Shown: positions 37,101 through 48,400 of the stretch, one piece after another | How the letters are laid out: each line of letters opens with the position of its first letter | Position numbering within the stretch: the stretch's first letter is position 1 | Notes under the pieces: generated by a model | The model's database searches: none | Told to the model about the DNA's origin: nothing | Seen by the model: the letters and a program-made list of their open reading frames with translations, nothing else | Assembly: GCA_903813345.2 (NCBI GenBank) | Contig: CAIIXF020000012.1 | Location: forward strand, 28,346,684-28,410,683 | Source: Owenia fusiformis | Lineage: Eukaryota > Annelida > Polychaeta > Sabellida > Oweniidae | DNA: 64,000 nucleotides | Direction: 5' to 3' | Position numbers and translations under genes: made by a program

Positions 37101-40100
37101 ATTTCCTTCATAATAAAAAAAATACACAAAATATCCACTACCAATCGCCATAGGCATTCTAGGTAGTTTAAATTACAATAAAGGATTAATTACAGTAATC
37201 ATAGATGGTTTATTGGTAATGTGAGAGGTTGGGAGGGAGGGGGGGGGGTTGTCACAAGATACAAATGAGAATAACATTAATTTGATGGAAACTTATAACA
37301 GGCCTGTACAAATTGCATCACTATATCTATCAGGATTTTCTGAGAATCAATAGTCACACCCGGTGATCGTGAATATGGGACGGAGGGGGGGGGGAGCAGG
37401 CAATATCTGCTAGGAAATTCAACAAATCTGGAAGATTTATTTTTGCAAGAAAAAGTTTACTATTGAATTGCTAAATGGATAGGCACACGGTATGGTAGAA
37501 TATGTTAGGTTTTCTGGGATTTTTTCTGAAACGATACGCATCTAAGGTATGAGATCTATTAAAAAAGGCGCAAGGCCATCAACAGGCACAAATCAACGTT
37601 TTTGCTATAAATCAAGGAACAATGGTCTGGACGACCTGTAATAAATACTTGTAAGTGATGTTATCATAACTAAATTAATGTCATTGCTGAATTTAATAAA
37701 ATAAGTTTCCATATGTGAAATAAAAAATAATCGAAAATAATGAATTTGGGACGGAGGGGGGGGGGGGAGGGGACGGAGGGGGGGGGGGGAGCAATATGTA
37801 TATAAGACATGATTAGAGATGTTTCGCGACTTTAAGTCTTTTTACTCCAAATGTCCCCATTTTTCAGTCTCTAGGGTTATATCATCCAGTTTCTTACTAA
37901 GTTAATGAGTTCATTTTTCAAATACAAGAATTCGTGTGAAGTTGTTTCACTTTATAGAATTATTACTCCCCCCCTCCGTCCCCTCCCCCCCTCCGTCCCA
38001 TTTTAATTATTTTCGATTATTTTTTATTTTACGTATGGAAACTTATTTTATAAATTCAGCAATGACATTAATTTAGTTATGATAACATCACTTACAAGTA
38101 TTTATTACAGGTCTTGTAGTCCATTGTTGCTTGATTTATAGCAAAAACTTTGACTTTTGCACGTTTGTTGCGTTGCGCCTTTTTTAATAGATCTTATATC
38201 TTTAAAGAGTATCGGTTGAAAAATAATCCTAGAATACCTAACATATTTTATCATACCGTGCGCTTATCTAATTTGCAATTCAATCGTAAACTCTGTCTTG
38301 AAAAAATAATTTTACCAGATTTGTTGAATTTTCTAGCGGAAATTGCCTGCTCCCCCCTCCGTCCCATTTTCACGATCACCGGGTGTGATAGTGAGTTCAT
38401 TTTCATAAATTAAGTATTTGACCTGTTCTGTCTTACTAGAAATAAGTTGAGTATCAAACAATAAATTTTTTTCACGAAGTGCAGTCATCATTTTATTACG
38501 GTCATGGGTATGGCGAGGTCAGGTTAGAATGAAATGCTTTGTGTCTTCAGTAGAGCCACAGAGGCATTTGTTGTCAATTATTCCAGTGAAATTATGAGTA
38601 AAGAAATGGTATTTAAGGGCAAAATCAACTCGAAGCCTATTTAGCAGTTTTTCGTTGGTTCTACTTAAATTTAGTTTTGTAGTTGGTATGAAGTTTGAAA
38701 TAGGGATAAATATCTGTTTAATAGAGCTTTTGAATCTAGAAATGGTTTGAATTTCACAAAAAGTCTGGCTTAGCTGGTTCCAATCATTTATAAGTTTTAA
38801 AACTGGTGCTTTGGAGAGTCTCATTGAAATATTTCTTGGGCAGGAAAAGGGTTAAGAGTGTCTTAAAATTCTAGTTGCTTGGTTGCGATGTTGGTCAAAA
38901 AGACTATGGACATAATACGGCACTTCCTTTCTTACAATTTTGAACATCAGTCTTAGATTTTTTTCGTGTCTTTTGTCAGTAAGCGATTTCCACTGTAAAC
39001 ATTTTAAAGTTTTTGAGGTGTAAGAGCCATGCAGTACCCCAGCACATATAACAGCAGCTTGGTAGTGGATTCTATCAAGCTTTGACAAGGCCGCCAAGGA
39101 TGACGATCCGTCAATGGAGCTACAATAGTCAAAATGAGACGCCAAATATGAATTATACATTATTTCAAGATGGTGCGACTGTATTTTGTTTGATATGAGC
39201 TTCAAAGGATTTAACAGTTTTTGAACTTTATTAGACAGATAGTTTATATGGTCATTAAAAGTCAAATTCTCATCTAAGATGAAACCCAGGTGCTTGTGTG
39301 ATTGCTTTTGGGGGATCATTTCACCATCAAAGTAAAGCGGAGACATTTGAATATTTTTTGTCGGGTTGAGCGAAAAACTAAATGAGCACTTTTAGATGCT
39401 TTAAATTTCAATTGCCAGGTTCTAGACCAACCACTTAAAAGATTTAGGTCATTTTGGAGTTGGCCAGTTTGATTACCAGAAGGGTGAAAGAAAGAGTATA
39501 AGGAGGTATCATCTGCATAAATAAAAGTTTTCGAGGTCAGAGTGTCAGGGAGGTCATTTATGTATATCAGAAACATCAGGGGTCTGATTATGGAGCCCTG
39601 AGGCACACCAGAGTTTATGAAGTGGTCAGGAGAAAAGTTTGATGTGTGATCATCTACAGTGACACAGACTTTTCGATTTTCTAAGTAAGAAGAGGAGAGG
39701 TTTTTGTCATTGTTGCTTGATTTCGTTTTAATGACTCAATTACCACACATGATATGTCTAACAAGCATGGTAATGCAATTGTCAAGCAAGACTCACATGC
39801 CCATGTGTTTGCTGTTGAGTTCTAAATTCAGCAACCAATTGTGCTATGACATCACAATGATATTTCTAAGAATGATGAGTCACAGTGAGCAGAAAGTAGA
39901 TCAGACTCTTAGACTCACACACATCCAAGAAATGTCTACTTTACAACAAATCAAAGTTAAGCAAAGGATTGTTATTGAATATTTGGTAGCTACTGGAGAG
40001 ACAAGGCAGGCAGTTGTCAAGAAAATAAAAGAGACACATGGAGACAAGGCCTTGTCAAGGCAAGCCATTGAGCGATGGTACAAACACTTTAGTGAAGGGG

Positions 40101-43100
40101 ATACGAGAGTCTTAGATCTAAAGCGATCTGGAAGGGCCAAGACAATATCAATTTATTTCGATTATTTTTTGTATAACGCATGGAAAGTAACTTTAAAAAT
40201 TGAGCAATGTCATTAATCTTGTGATAATAACGTCCCTTATACCTATTTATTACAGGTCATGTAGACCATGGGCATGTGAGTCTTGCTTGACAATTGCATT
40301 ACCATGCTTGTTAGACATATCATGTGTGGTAATTGAGTCATTAAAACGAAATCAAGCAAAAATGACAAAAACATTCAATTATCATTAAAAAACCATTCCA
40401 CACATGCTTACCCATGTTACCATGGTTATGCATAGCTGAAACAATTTCAAAAAATTTTCATAAAATTTTGTCCATTACTTTTGAATCACCCCTCGTATGT
40501 TTTAGGTTTCTCAGCTAAGATGTTTAGGTTATTTTTCTCAAAAATACAGAAAATTTTGTAATTAATGCATTGACATTTTGCATTTTTTTCAAAATATTCT
40601 TGGGATAAATGGCTTAAAGGGATCACCTACACATGCTTAGTTTCACAGTCTGTGTCTGATAAAAAGCAAAAGTAGAACAAAATTGTTTACGTTTTTAACC
40701 CTTGTGATGATCTGAAAACCGGAAGGTTTCTCAACAAATGGTATTTAAAAGGAATGAGGAAACATTATTGACAGCTACAAGTTGAATCATTTATTGTATG
40801 CCTTCCATGGTTTCTGGGTTATTCTGAAAATTTGAATAGTACATACCATTGATCTCTGAAAAATTTCTGATTCCATTTGTCGCGCTGCGTCGATTGCATC
40901 ATTAAAAACTTTAGCAGCTTCGTTGGGAAGATTTCTTAGCCAAGGAACCACATCGAGGTACGACGTATCAACTCCAAACGCAAGAGGGAACAGTTTTTCA
41001 GCACGTTTGATCTTTTGATGTAACGGATCATGGGTGCCCAGTTTCACACCCATTGACTACAAAACAAGAGTCGTAAAACTACAGTTTGGAACAAAATAAA
41101 TGACTGGTTGATTTTCTATGAGCATTTCCTAACCATGGTCGTCTGAAGGCCCATAGTTTCGAATATTGTCTAGATACATATCACCTAAAATTTGTATATT
41201 TTACATTTTGCATAAATGTCATCCACTGATGTATGGCCTCTTGAGAATTCTCTTATTTTTAACATGGGAAATTCTCACTTCAGCAAATCCACCTGTCATT
41301 TATTTTGTTCAAAACCGTTGCACAGAGGTGTTGCTCCCTTGTGGTTGAGACGATTTTCCCAAGGAACTATTATAGTAATAGTGGTTTTAGGTTTTAGATC
41401 CAAATATATTACGAAACGAGCTTCTTTACAATATGTATAGAATTGTATTGGCATTATTACATACTGCGGAGTAGTCTGAACAAATACTGAAGCCGATGAT
41501 AAACTATCAAGGCTATTATTTATTCTGAACCCCAATACGAATTGTTTATCTTACTTAAATCCCACAACTCTTATAAAAGTTAAATGGTCCAAGATCCAAT
41601 CTGGATTTTTTTGTTTTGACCATTCAAAGTTAGTAAACTGCAATCAGGAGCCTGGTTGTAGTTTACACAGACACATTCAACTGGAACTATTGTGAGTTGA
41701 TACATGAAAGTCAAATGAGTGAGTGGGTGGGCTATAGTTAGTTTAGCTTCAGTGCAGGTGATAGTCTTGATATAAACATTAAATGATAAATTGTTTTATT
41801 CTAAAGAATGCGCAATAACAAGAGAGAGGAACATGTATATTTTTATATTGTTTTTAGGGGATGGAAACTATCAAAAACTGTCAATTTTTATTTCTGTCAC
41901 ATGTTTTTATAGCTTGCCCAGTAGCCATTCTTTAAAAACAATAGAAAAAATATGTACTATCTTTTTGAACCTGTTCATTATTTTAAATAAACAACAGCTC
42001 ATGCCAGTGTGTTGCTACCTAAGTATGGTATACATAAGTGAGAAAACAGCATGCATTTATATATGAGTGATTGATACGTACGGGTTGCCCTTTCGATTTT
42101 ATATACAAGTTTAAACTCTCTAATGTCTCTCGAAAAACGTCCCTCGGGATAATGGAAATGTCTATATACTATGAATATTGACCAAACAATTCGATTTTTT
42201 GCAAAATGTTGGAATTATTTTGACAATTCATTCATTCCAAAACACTCACAACTGTTATGATGATTGCAATGACCATATCGTTGATAACGTCAGACGGATC
42301 AAACGCCTCTGTTTTGTCAAACTTATCGAGGCATTCACGAATCTCTTCCATACTGATACGCTCAATGTTGGCCACGCCTTCTCCGTACTGCTTCAAACCT
42401 TTCTGTGCAATCTTCCGCATGGTCTTCCATTCTTTATCAGGGTGCCTAGCATAATCAATGAGCAATCTAAATGTTCACAACAATGATTGATACATGTATT
42501 TGTATGGAAAGTACAAAAAGGCGAGGCCTTCAAAGTGTTGCACAACAGAGCAAAGCAAAAATCGAACACCTGCAACAGTCCGTTAGGAAACAGTCATTAG
42601 GGAAACAAATTCCAAATATTCTGAAGCACGGATCTCTGTTCGCGAGCGGAGAAATATGTTCAGGAGCGAGGAAATGGTGGTGCGCGACATAAGATTTCAC
42701 GTTGGCGATGTGAGAAGCGTGGTTCGAGTGCAAAAGAACGTATAGTAGTTCGCGAGGTCAGAAATAATGTCCGCGTTGTTGGAAGTCTAGGAGGCCTGAC
42801 ACTATACGTTGGTGAACCACTAACATTTCCATAATTAATTTTGTCATGATATCGAGGATATTAAGTCAGCACTAGTCAGAACTTTAACGCAACGTGACCC
42901 GACTTTGAAATGACGGCTGTGATGGCAACAATTTGCCGCAAAATACGATTGTAAATTAAAATAAAACCCTGGCCTGCAAATGTAACACATATTTCTACTT
43001 TGGATCAGCCTTCGTAGGAACAACTTTTACATTTGGCGCCAGAGTAGCTTGACACACGTCACGTCAAAACTATCATAGTCACACGACCCCCAAGAGTACG

Positions 43101-43562
43101 ACACTCAAATACATGTTGTAGAATAAAATGAAAAATGCGTCATCATCGAGCAGTTTCGTAATGGCTATATGGTTAAATTTTTTGAATACTTTTATCCACA
43201 GGGTAGTGTGCTTCTCACCTATAACCAATATTTCTAAAGCCGTTGGAGTAAATTTTAGTGCGTGCTGCCTGGACTCGCCCACCATAATCATCCCCACACG
43301 TAACCAAGACTTCATAAACAGCATCTCCATTCACCACAACAACTTCTTCGGTAAACAGATTCAATTTGTATACATCTCCTAATTCCTTTTGCCAATCGCA
43401 GAGTTTTAAGAACGCTTGTTTATCAAACATCTGGACGAGATTTCCAAGAACGGGGACCCCTCGTGGTGGCCCAGGAGCTGTACATTTCTTACGACTGTAT
43501 CTATTGAAAGCGTATATAAAGAGAAAAATAGACACACATAATGCAAGAATTTCGAATAGCAT
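31191..43562 (-). CDS. Cytochrome P450, CYP2 clan, copy 4 (complete, 484 aa, 7.4 kb intron)
   Basis: Exons are 43219-43562, 42250-42445, 40847-41056, 33187-33407, 32199-32352, 31722-31843 and 31191-31398, with canonical borders and the shared sizes. Intron 3 (33408-40846) is about 7.4 kb, against 0.2-1.1 kb in the relatives, because of inserted elements. Since exons 1-3 and 4-7 are far apart, one gene is an inference; it is supported by the absence of duplicate exons and by matching phases. It is the most diverged intact copy: anchor LALCVSIFLFIYAF, Cys in LVTCGDDYGGR where the others have Ser, and QRYTLYPERDG near the end. The I-helix is AGSMTTT, with Met at the acid position. ESLR, PERF and [11 protein letters not shown] are present. 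Intron 4 holds a mariner remnant. Confidence 0.88.
32393..32957 (+). mobile_element. Tc1/mariner-type remnant, 565 bp
   Basis: Long inverted repeats start CAGGGTGG(T)AAAAAAA and end TTTTTTTGACCACCCTG, with TA on both sides (32391-32392, 32958-32959), as expected for this superfamily. The arms match over roughly 200 bases (CAATTTCCTAC..TACC near 32488 against GGTAG..GTAGGAAATTG near 32846). Between them a short frame (32607-32771) reads LWGYGRDRVYEND then RTIPDLKSEI, which resembles the C-terminal part of mariner transposases just after the last catalytic acid. The catalytic core is gone, so it is a deleted, non-autonomous copy. Confidence 0.8.
34000..36870. repeat. Intron 3 of copy 4, part with diverged repeats
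   Basis: No exon or transposase is visible. A loosely conserved block, GTCGTGAATCGTTACTGGGAAGG followed by TTCAGAC, appears at about 35556, again at 35830 (GTCGTGAATCGTTGCCAGGAGGG), and weakly at about 36306 and 36548. Each is followed by AT-rich DNA with GATACT..ATAC and TATTTTC words. It looks like an old tandem array with a period of a few hundred bases. Confidence 0.4.
37345..38400. repeat. Long palindrome, arms about 450 bp, spacer about 170 bp
   Basis: The left arm (about 37345-37795) and right arm (about 37965-38400) are inverted copies. Landmarks are CACACCCGGTGATCGTGAA with TTCACGATCACCGGGTGTG, AATAAATACTTGTAAGTGATG with its complement near 38090, and GGGACGGAGGGGGGG with CCCCCCTCCGTCCC (twice per arm). 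The right arm runs into the minus-strand LINE C-terminus, so the arms may be the 3' ends of two oppositely inserted LINE copies. A third, diverged relative of the arm lies at 40145-40270. Confidence 0.7.
38380..39710 (-). mobile_element. 5'-truncated LINE inside the mariner element
   Basis: Reverse transcriptase sequence starts near 39710 with SSSYLENRKVCV, then PQGSIIRPLMFLIYINDLP and the catalytic YADDTSLYSF at about 39510-39540. A thumb-like region with KHLGFILDENLTFNDH follows. The C-terminal part has LLNRLRVDFALKYHFFTH and CLCGSTEDTKHFIL, like the LINE at 11700-13800 (FNRLRVDLNLKSQLFAHHF), so the two belong to related CR1/Jockey-like families. Frame changes interrupt it near 39330 and 38830 and again after 38530. 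The endonuclease and fingers are missing. It is less decayed at the catalytic site than the other LINE. Confidence 0.85.
39932..40142 (+). pseudogene. Mariner transposase, N-terminal DNA-binding part only
   Basis: About 70 residues from MSTLQQIKVKQRIVIEYLV through ALSRQAIERWYKHFSEGDT to LDLKRSGRAKT match the first helix-turn-helix of mariner transposases (HTH_48 type), which binds the terminal repeats. After this the reading frame runs into repeat DNA related to the palindrome arm at 37985-38120, and no catalytic triad follows. If still expressed it could only bind ends, not cut. I see it as a truncated pseudogene. Confidence 0.75.
42500..43214. other. Intron 1 of copy 4, locally GC-richer, unexplained
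   Basis: Compared with neighbouring introns this stretch is longer (773 bases) and has a GC-richer patch with GTTCGCGAG/TTCGCGAGG and GGTGGTGCGCGAC near 42640-42780. No frame of note and no matching copy in the window. It may be an unrecognised insertion. Confidence 0.3.
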
Positions 43563-45405
43563 GTCTAGCTAGATTTCAGCTTCACCAATGTGATCAATAT
43601 GATGTCAACGGCGTTGTTCTTTGATAAAAACATGTTATAAAAAGAGTTTAAATAAAACATGATCGATTAGTCCATGTGCCTGTCAGCTAATTTAGAGGTC
43701 AACGCCACCCTCGAAATATTAACCCTGGATAATGGAGTTGATTTGAGCACGAGGAGGTGCCTCTTCTGTAGGCGTTTTCATTTGGTATATGATTCTTAAA
43801 GAGGTAGATGTAAATAGTATGATACAATCTTTATCCGAGTGACACTATCACGAGGTCCACTCTCCCATGGAAAGAGAAATTCCATTATTATCGCAAGCTC
43901 CATGTTACAGTAAAAATCGAATGCACTCAATTCCATTTGTTAAAAAATATATCGCAAACATCACAAGACGACATGATAACATAATTCTAATGGAATGAAA
44001 ATCAAGTCAAGCACTTCTTCAGAGACATGCCACTTATTCAAAATTCAGATGTTGAAAATAAACATTGAGAAGGGCCTTGTATAACTAAAAAAAGTCATAT
44101 CGACTTACTCTATATTTATTTAATTATGAGACATGCCCTTGTAAATAAGTTATGAAGATATGTACTCTTTTTATGCTCGGCGTGCCATTTGGTGGCAGTA
44201 TTTGTCATGTATTATAATTGCATATAGTTCATATAAATGGTTAAATAAATCTTCATTTTACAAGGCTAGCGATCAGAAGGTTCTTGTCTGCAGTCTAAGA
44301 ATTTCATTCCTTAGCAAAAGGGTCCAATAACAGTTGCCACGTTCTAATGCCATGACTTAAAAAACACGTTGCATATTTGGCAATGGACTGATTCACTGTT
44401 CCACAGCTGGATGACTCTAACTGCATTAAGCTTCATTCAAGATGGTTGCCGAAATTCTCTCGTTTTCAATCAGCAACCTCCCATATTAGCTAAACTAAGT
44501 TGAATCTGGATTCCAAATGTTTCGCCATGCAAATTAACAAAGCTACGATGGTAAATAACCACAGATAAATGCTCAAACAACCGCGATATTGGAGAATTTT
44601 AAAGAAAATGGCTTCACTTAGAATTACTCTAACTGAAGTTGATGATTACGTACACGTTCAACCTTAGTCATCAATCAACATGTCTTGGGTTTGTTAAAAA
44701 TCCGATTCAGATTTATTGAATTTCTAAAAGAGTTCAATTCAATTCAACTTTATATATTTTCTTTTATACAATATTATTTACAAGGTTTTACATGCCACCC
44801 TTGTGGGTGTGTACAATTGAGTAAGAGTATATAGAAGTAAACATTGAGTATGCACAATCTCAATTTTAAATCTACTGGTAGGTAGATAACAGACTGGTGT
44901 GGATGAGACAGTTAAACATTCCGTATTTAAAAGCCTAAGCCAGGTTAAAGTTTAGACAAGCCATTAAGCTATACTGTGATTAAAAACGCTTGAATAGATA
45001 TAGTTCAAGTAAGCTTTGGTTAGGCACTTTCACAGCCTGCAAAATGCCTGGTTACATAAATTGTTATGATATTGTTTATTTTAAACTCTATAATAAATGT
45101 TATACATTAGTTAATGCTATACATGGTGTATATTGAGAAATCAATCACTTTGTTTATGGAAAACATGTAAAAATATAGAAACGTAACGTGCAGTAGATCT
45201 AGACTGATGAATTTCGTTCTCCAATTCTTGGATATAATACACTCGAATAACCTACTTGAAATCTAGTTTTAGATATACTTATATTATGTTATTTGTAGAA
45301 TTCTTCATATTTGATTGATATATTTTTCTTCTCAAAATTTTTATTTTTCTCTAAAAATCTAGTGAACACCTAAGGTTTCATTGCATTTTATTATCTGTAC
45401 GCGCA
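43563..45405. other. Intergenic DNA between copies 4 and 5
   Basis: No gene seen. The right part, about 44640-45400, matches 3' flanks of other P450 copies (TTCAACCTTAGTCATCAA, TTCAGATTTATTGAATTT, AATGCTATACATGG..ATTGAGAAATCAATCAC). A short stretch TTCAATTCAATTCAACTTTATA near 44725 starts a probable small repeat. Confidence 0.5.
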
Positions 45406-48400
45406 TCATCTCTTGATCGTCTTAATCTTGTAGGGATGCATCTGCATTACTATTCCAAGTACTGACTTGCGCGAGTCGTAATTAGGAGGGCATCCTTCCC
45501 GCTCAGGGCACAGTGTGTAGCGCTGAAGCAAGGTTGTCATGAAAAGAAACATTCGAATCCTGGCCAGCTGTTCTCCAATACATACTCTTTTGCCAGCCCC
45601 AAATGGCATCAAACTGCAAAGTACAAATTCATAGGTCCAGGAATATCGATATTGATACAACATCAACAGTTTTCTTGTTGTTTGGGACAACTTACTTATA
45701 ATGTCAATACTGTTTATGGAATCTAGAGTGAATTTGGAGATTTATGCAATGAGTGCTAGGGTTTCAAGATGGAAGAAGGGCCACACGAATAGCAGATTCT
45801 ACCTTCTTTCACTACTCTCTCTGACATTAAGACGGTTGGATAGGCATACTTTTGAGAACGTTGGTAGGTGTATTTGTTCCTTAGAATAAGTAAAATAACA
45901 AATGGACACTCAGACAAATTAAAGATTAACACATCACTCACTATTTTCTCTCATCAGCTGGTATCAACTCTCCTTTTGAGTCCAGGAATCTCTCGGGTTT
46001 AAACGTGTAGGGATCTGGAAAGAATCGCTCATCGTGATGAAGTCCATATAGGTTTGGCCAAATCTAAAAATCGAATTAAAATGCAATATTACATAACTTG
46101 AACATGTTAAAAGTGGTAATTATTTTTCATAATTGTGTTTTGTTTTCAGCATTTACCTAATGTGAATTCTAGAAGTCTACATGATAACATTATCAGTATT
46201 GTCAAATCAAGCGGTATCTCAAGTAATCAAAACATAATTAAAAATTTGAAACTGAACTTACAAAAACGTTCCCTAATTTAAAAAAAACGTATGTAGAAAA
46301 GAGCAAAGATTCTTTCTCACGATTGTCATCTTACCTGGGTGCCTTTGGGTATGAAGTACCCCCTCAGTGTTACGTCCTTCAACGTTGCGTGTGGTACAGA
46401 TAGTGCCGCCTCCGACATATAACGCATTGACTCCAATATGAACGCTTCCATGTATGGCATTGAGCGCCGATCCTCATACGTTGGTAATCTAAAGGTCATA
46501 TATGTTAGTGTATAACATGAGGAAGAAATATTATGTACACTATGTAACGATAACTCAGATGAAACAGAAATACATTTATTATTTCATTGCAATATATATG
46601 ATAATCTGAGAAAAACATACTTTGATATGGTGAATTTTAGAGATTTGGATAATGAAGGTAGCAAAATTGAATTTCTTTTTAGGGAACATACCTGTAAAAT
46701 TGTTAAATTTATTAAGATGGCTTTTGTGCGGAGAAGGCAATTCATTTACAACCTGTGATATTGATTATCGTGTGTTAATTTTGTATTTCCTATTTTTAAC
46801 AGTGGTTAATAAGCCCAAGGTGGGCTGGGTAAAATTGTAATTATTTTTGTTATATTTTATAATTGAATTGTAAAGACTGACCACTATAAATAAATAAATA
46901 AATAAACTAAACCTATTAAATTGCACTGAGATAGCATCATACCTGTGCTGTGCTTTATTTTAAAGAATGTCCAGTTGTTACATTATAAGCATCCTCCGTA
47001 CGCAGGGTTTTAAAATCCAGAATCTAGTCTTCCTTTCTACGATTCTGGAAGCCTGCTAAGGAGGATGCATTATAAGAGTACATAATTTTTCTATTGTTTT
47101 TAAAGAATGGACACTTGGCAAGCTATAAAAAACAGTTTGGCACAAAAGACAATTGACAATTTTTGATAGTTTTCTTCATTTAAAATCAATATACAAATGG
47201 ATATGAACTATTTTTTAAAATGAAATAGTTTATTATTTTGTATCCCTTCCTGCAGTATTGTGCTTACCCTACTTATAATTTTTCATATAATATTCCCTGT
47301 TCAAATGTCGACATGCAGTGAATTGAAGCAGAACTAATTACACCTAATAACTCATGAACTCACTTACCTCTAGTTGAATAATTAATACAAAAGAAATCAA
47401 ACTTTCATGACCAATAGTAATGTGTGACCTAAATTGGATCATGAACCATTTACCTTTCATAAGAGTCAATGTGGGGCTTAAATTAGATAAACCATTTGGA
47501 CGGAGGAAATAATTGCCTCGCTCCTTCTGTCCTTGGCCATTATTTTACCTCATACCAAGTACTCATCGTTTATTCATTACTGAAGACATAAGCCAGTGCA
47601 AGCCCTCTAAGTTTACCAATCAAACGTCTAATTTCGGACAAGTGTTAATGATTCAAATCTTAAGTCGCTTTAACACCCCCCTGATCTCCCGTTGCCTAAT
47701 TTTGGGATGTATCTGCATTGATTAAATGAAGTACCGTCACATTTCATTTAATGACTCATGTGACTAGATTGACTGGTTTTTGATAATGATAGATGACTAA
47801 CAATTAGATAAATCTATGCGCATAAAGATTGAACAGGCCTATTACGAATTACACGAGTTACATGGGTTTATATACCTTTGACCTATCACTCTTTCTATTT
47901 CATCTTGTAACTTCTGTTGTACTTTCGGATAGTCCACTGTTAATGCAACCATTGAACTGATTTGTGTTGTTGTTGTTACTGTTCCGGCAAGTGTAATATC
48001 GTTAGTCACGCCTTTAATGAAGGATTCGTCCAAATGTTCACTATTCGAATTAATGGCATCAAACACACCAGCAATATTCGACCTCTCCAAGTTAGACTAT
48101 AATAAAATATTTATTCAAGTTTATATTCTATAGTGTTTGATAGAAATATGGATATTTATTTTATCGAATCATGAGACAGTCACATAGTATCCCCCTTGTT
48201 GACAATCATCACCCGTCGGATATTTTGAGGGAAACAAAATAACTTTCTGTGAGAAATTGTCACGCAGAAATATTAAAGGGAGAATCAGATATAGCAAACA
48301 AGCTTAACAAAAAACTTCTACTATAGCAGGTGTCCAGAATCCGTATCTCCTTCTTCCCTTCTATGAGTACTATATCTAGTGTCTAATTTACAAATGTATT

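Larger units (their letters stand above)
36880..40495 (+). mobile_element. Mariner-type element, 3.6 kb, with nested insertions
   Basis: Ends are CGAGGGGTGATTCAAAAGT and ACTTTTGAATCACCCCTCG, flanked by TA (36878-36879, 40496-40497). The inverted repeats are long: CAGCTATGCGTAACCATGG at 37024 matches CCATGGTTATGCATAGCTG near 40418. A second inverted pair lies at about 39706-39805 and 40275-40370. A transposase N-terminal fragment lies at 39932-40142. A LINE and a long palindrome occupy 37345-39710. The catalytic DDD region was not found, so the element is dead or non-autonomous. It sits in intron 3 of P450 copy 4. Confidence 0.8.
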
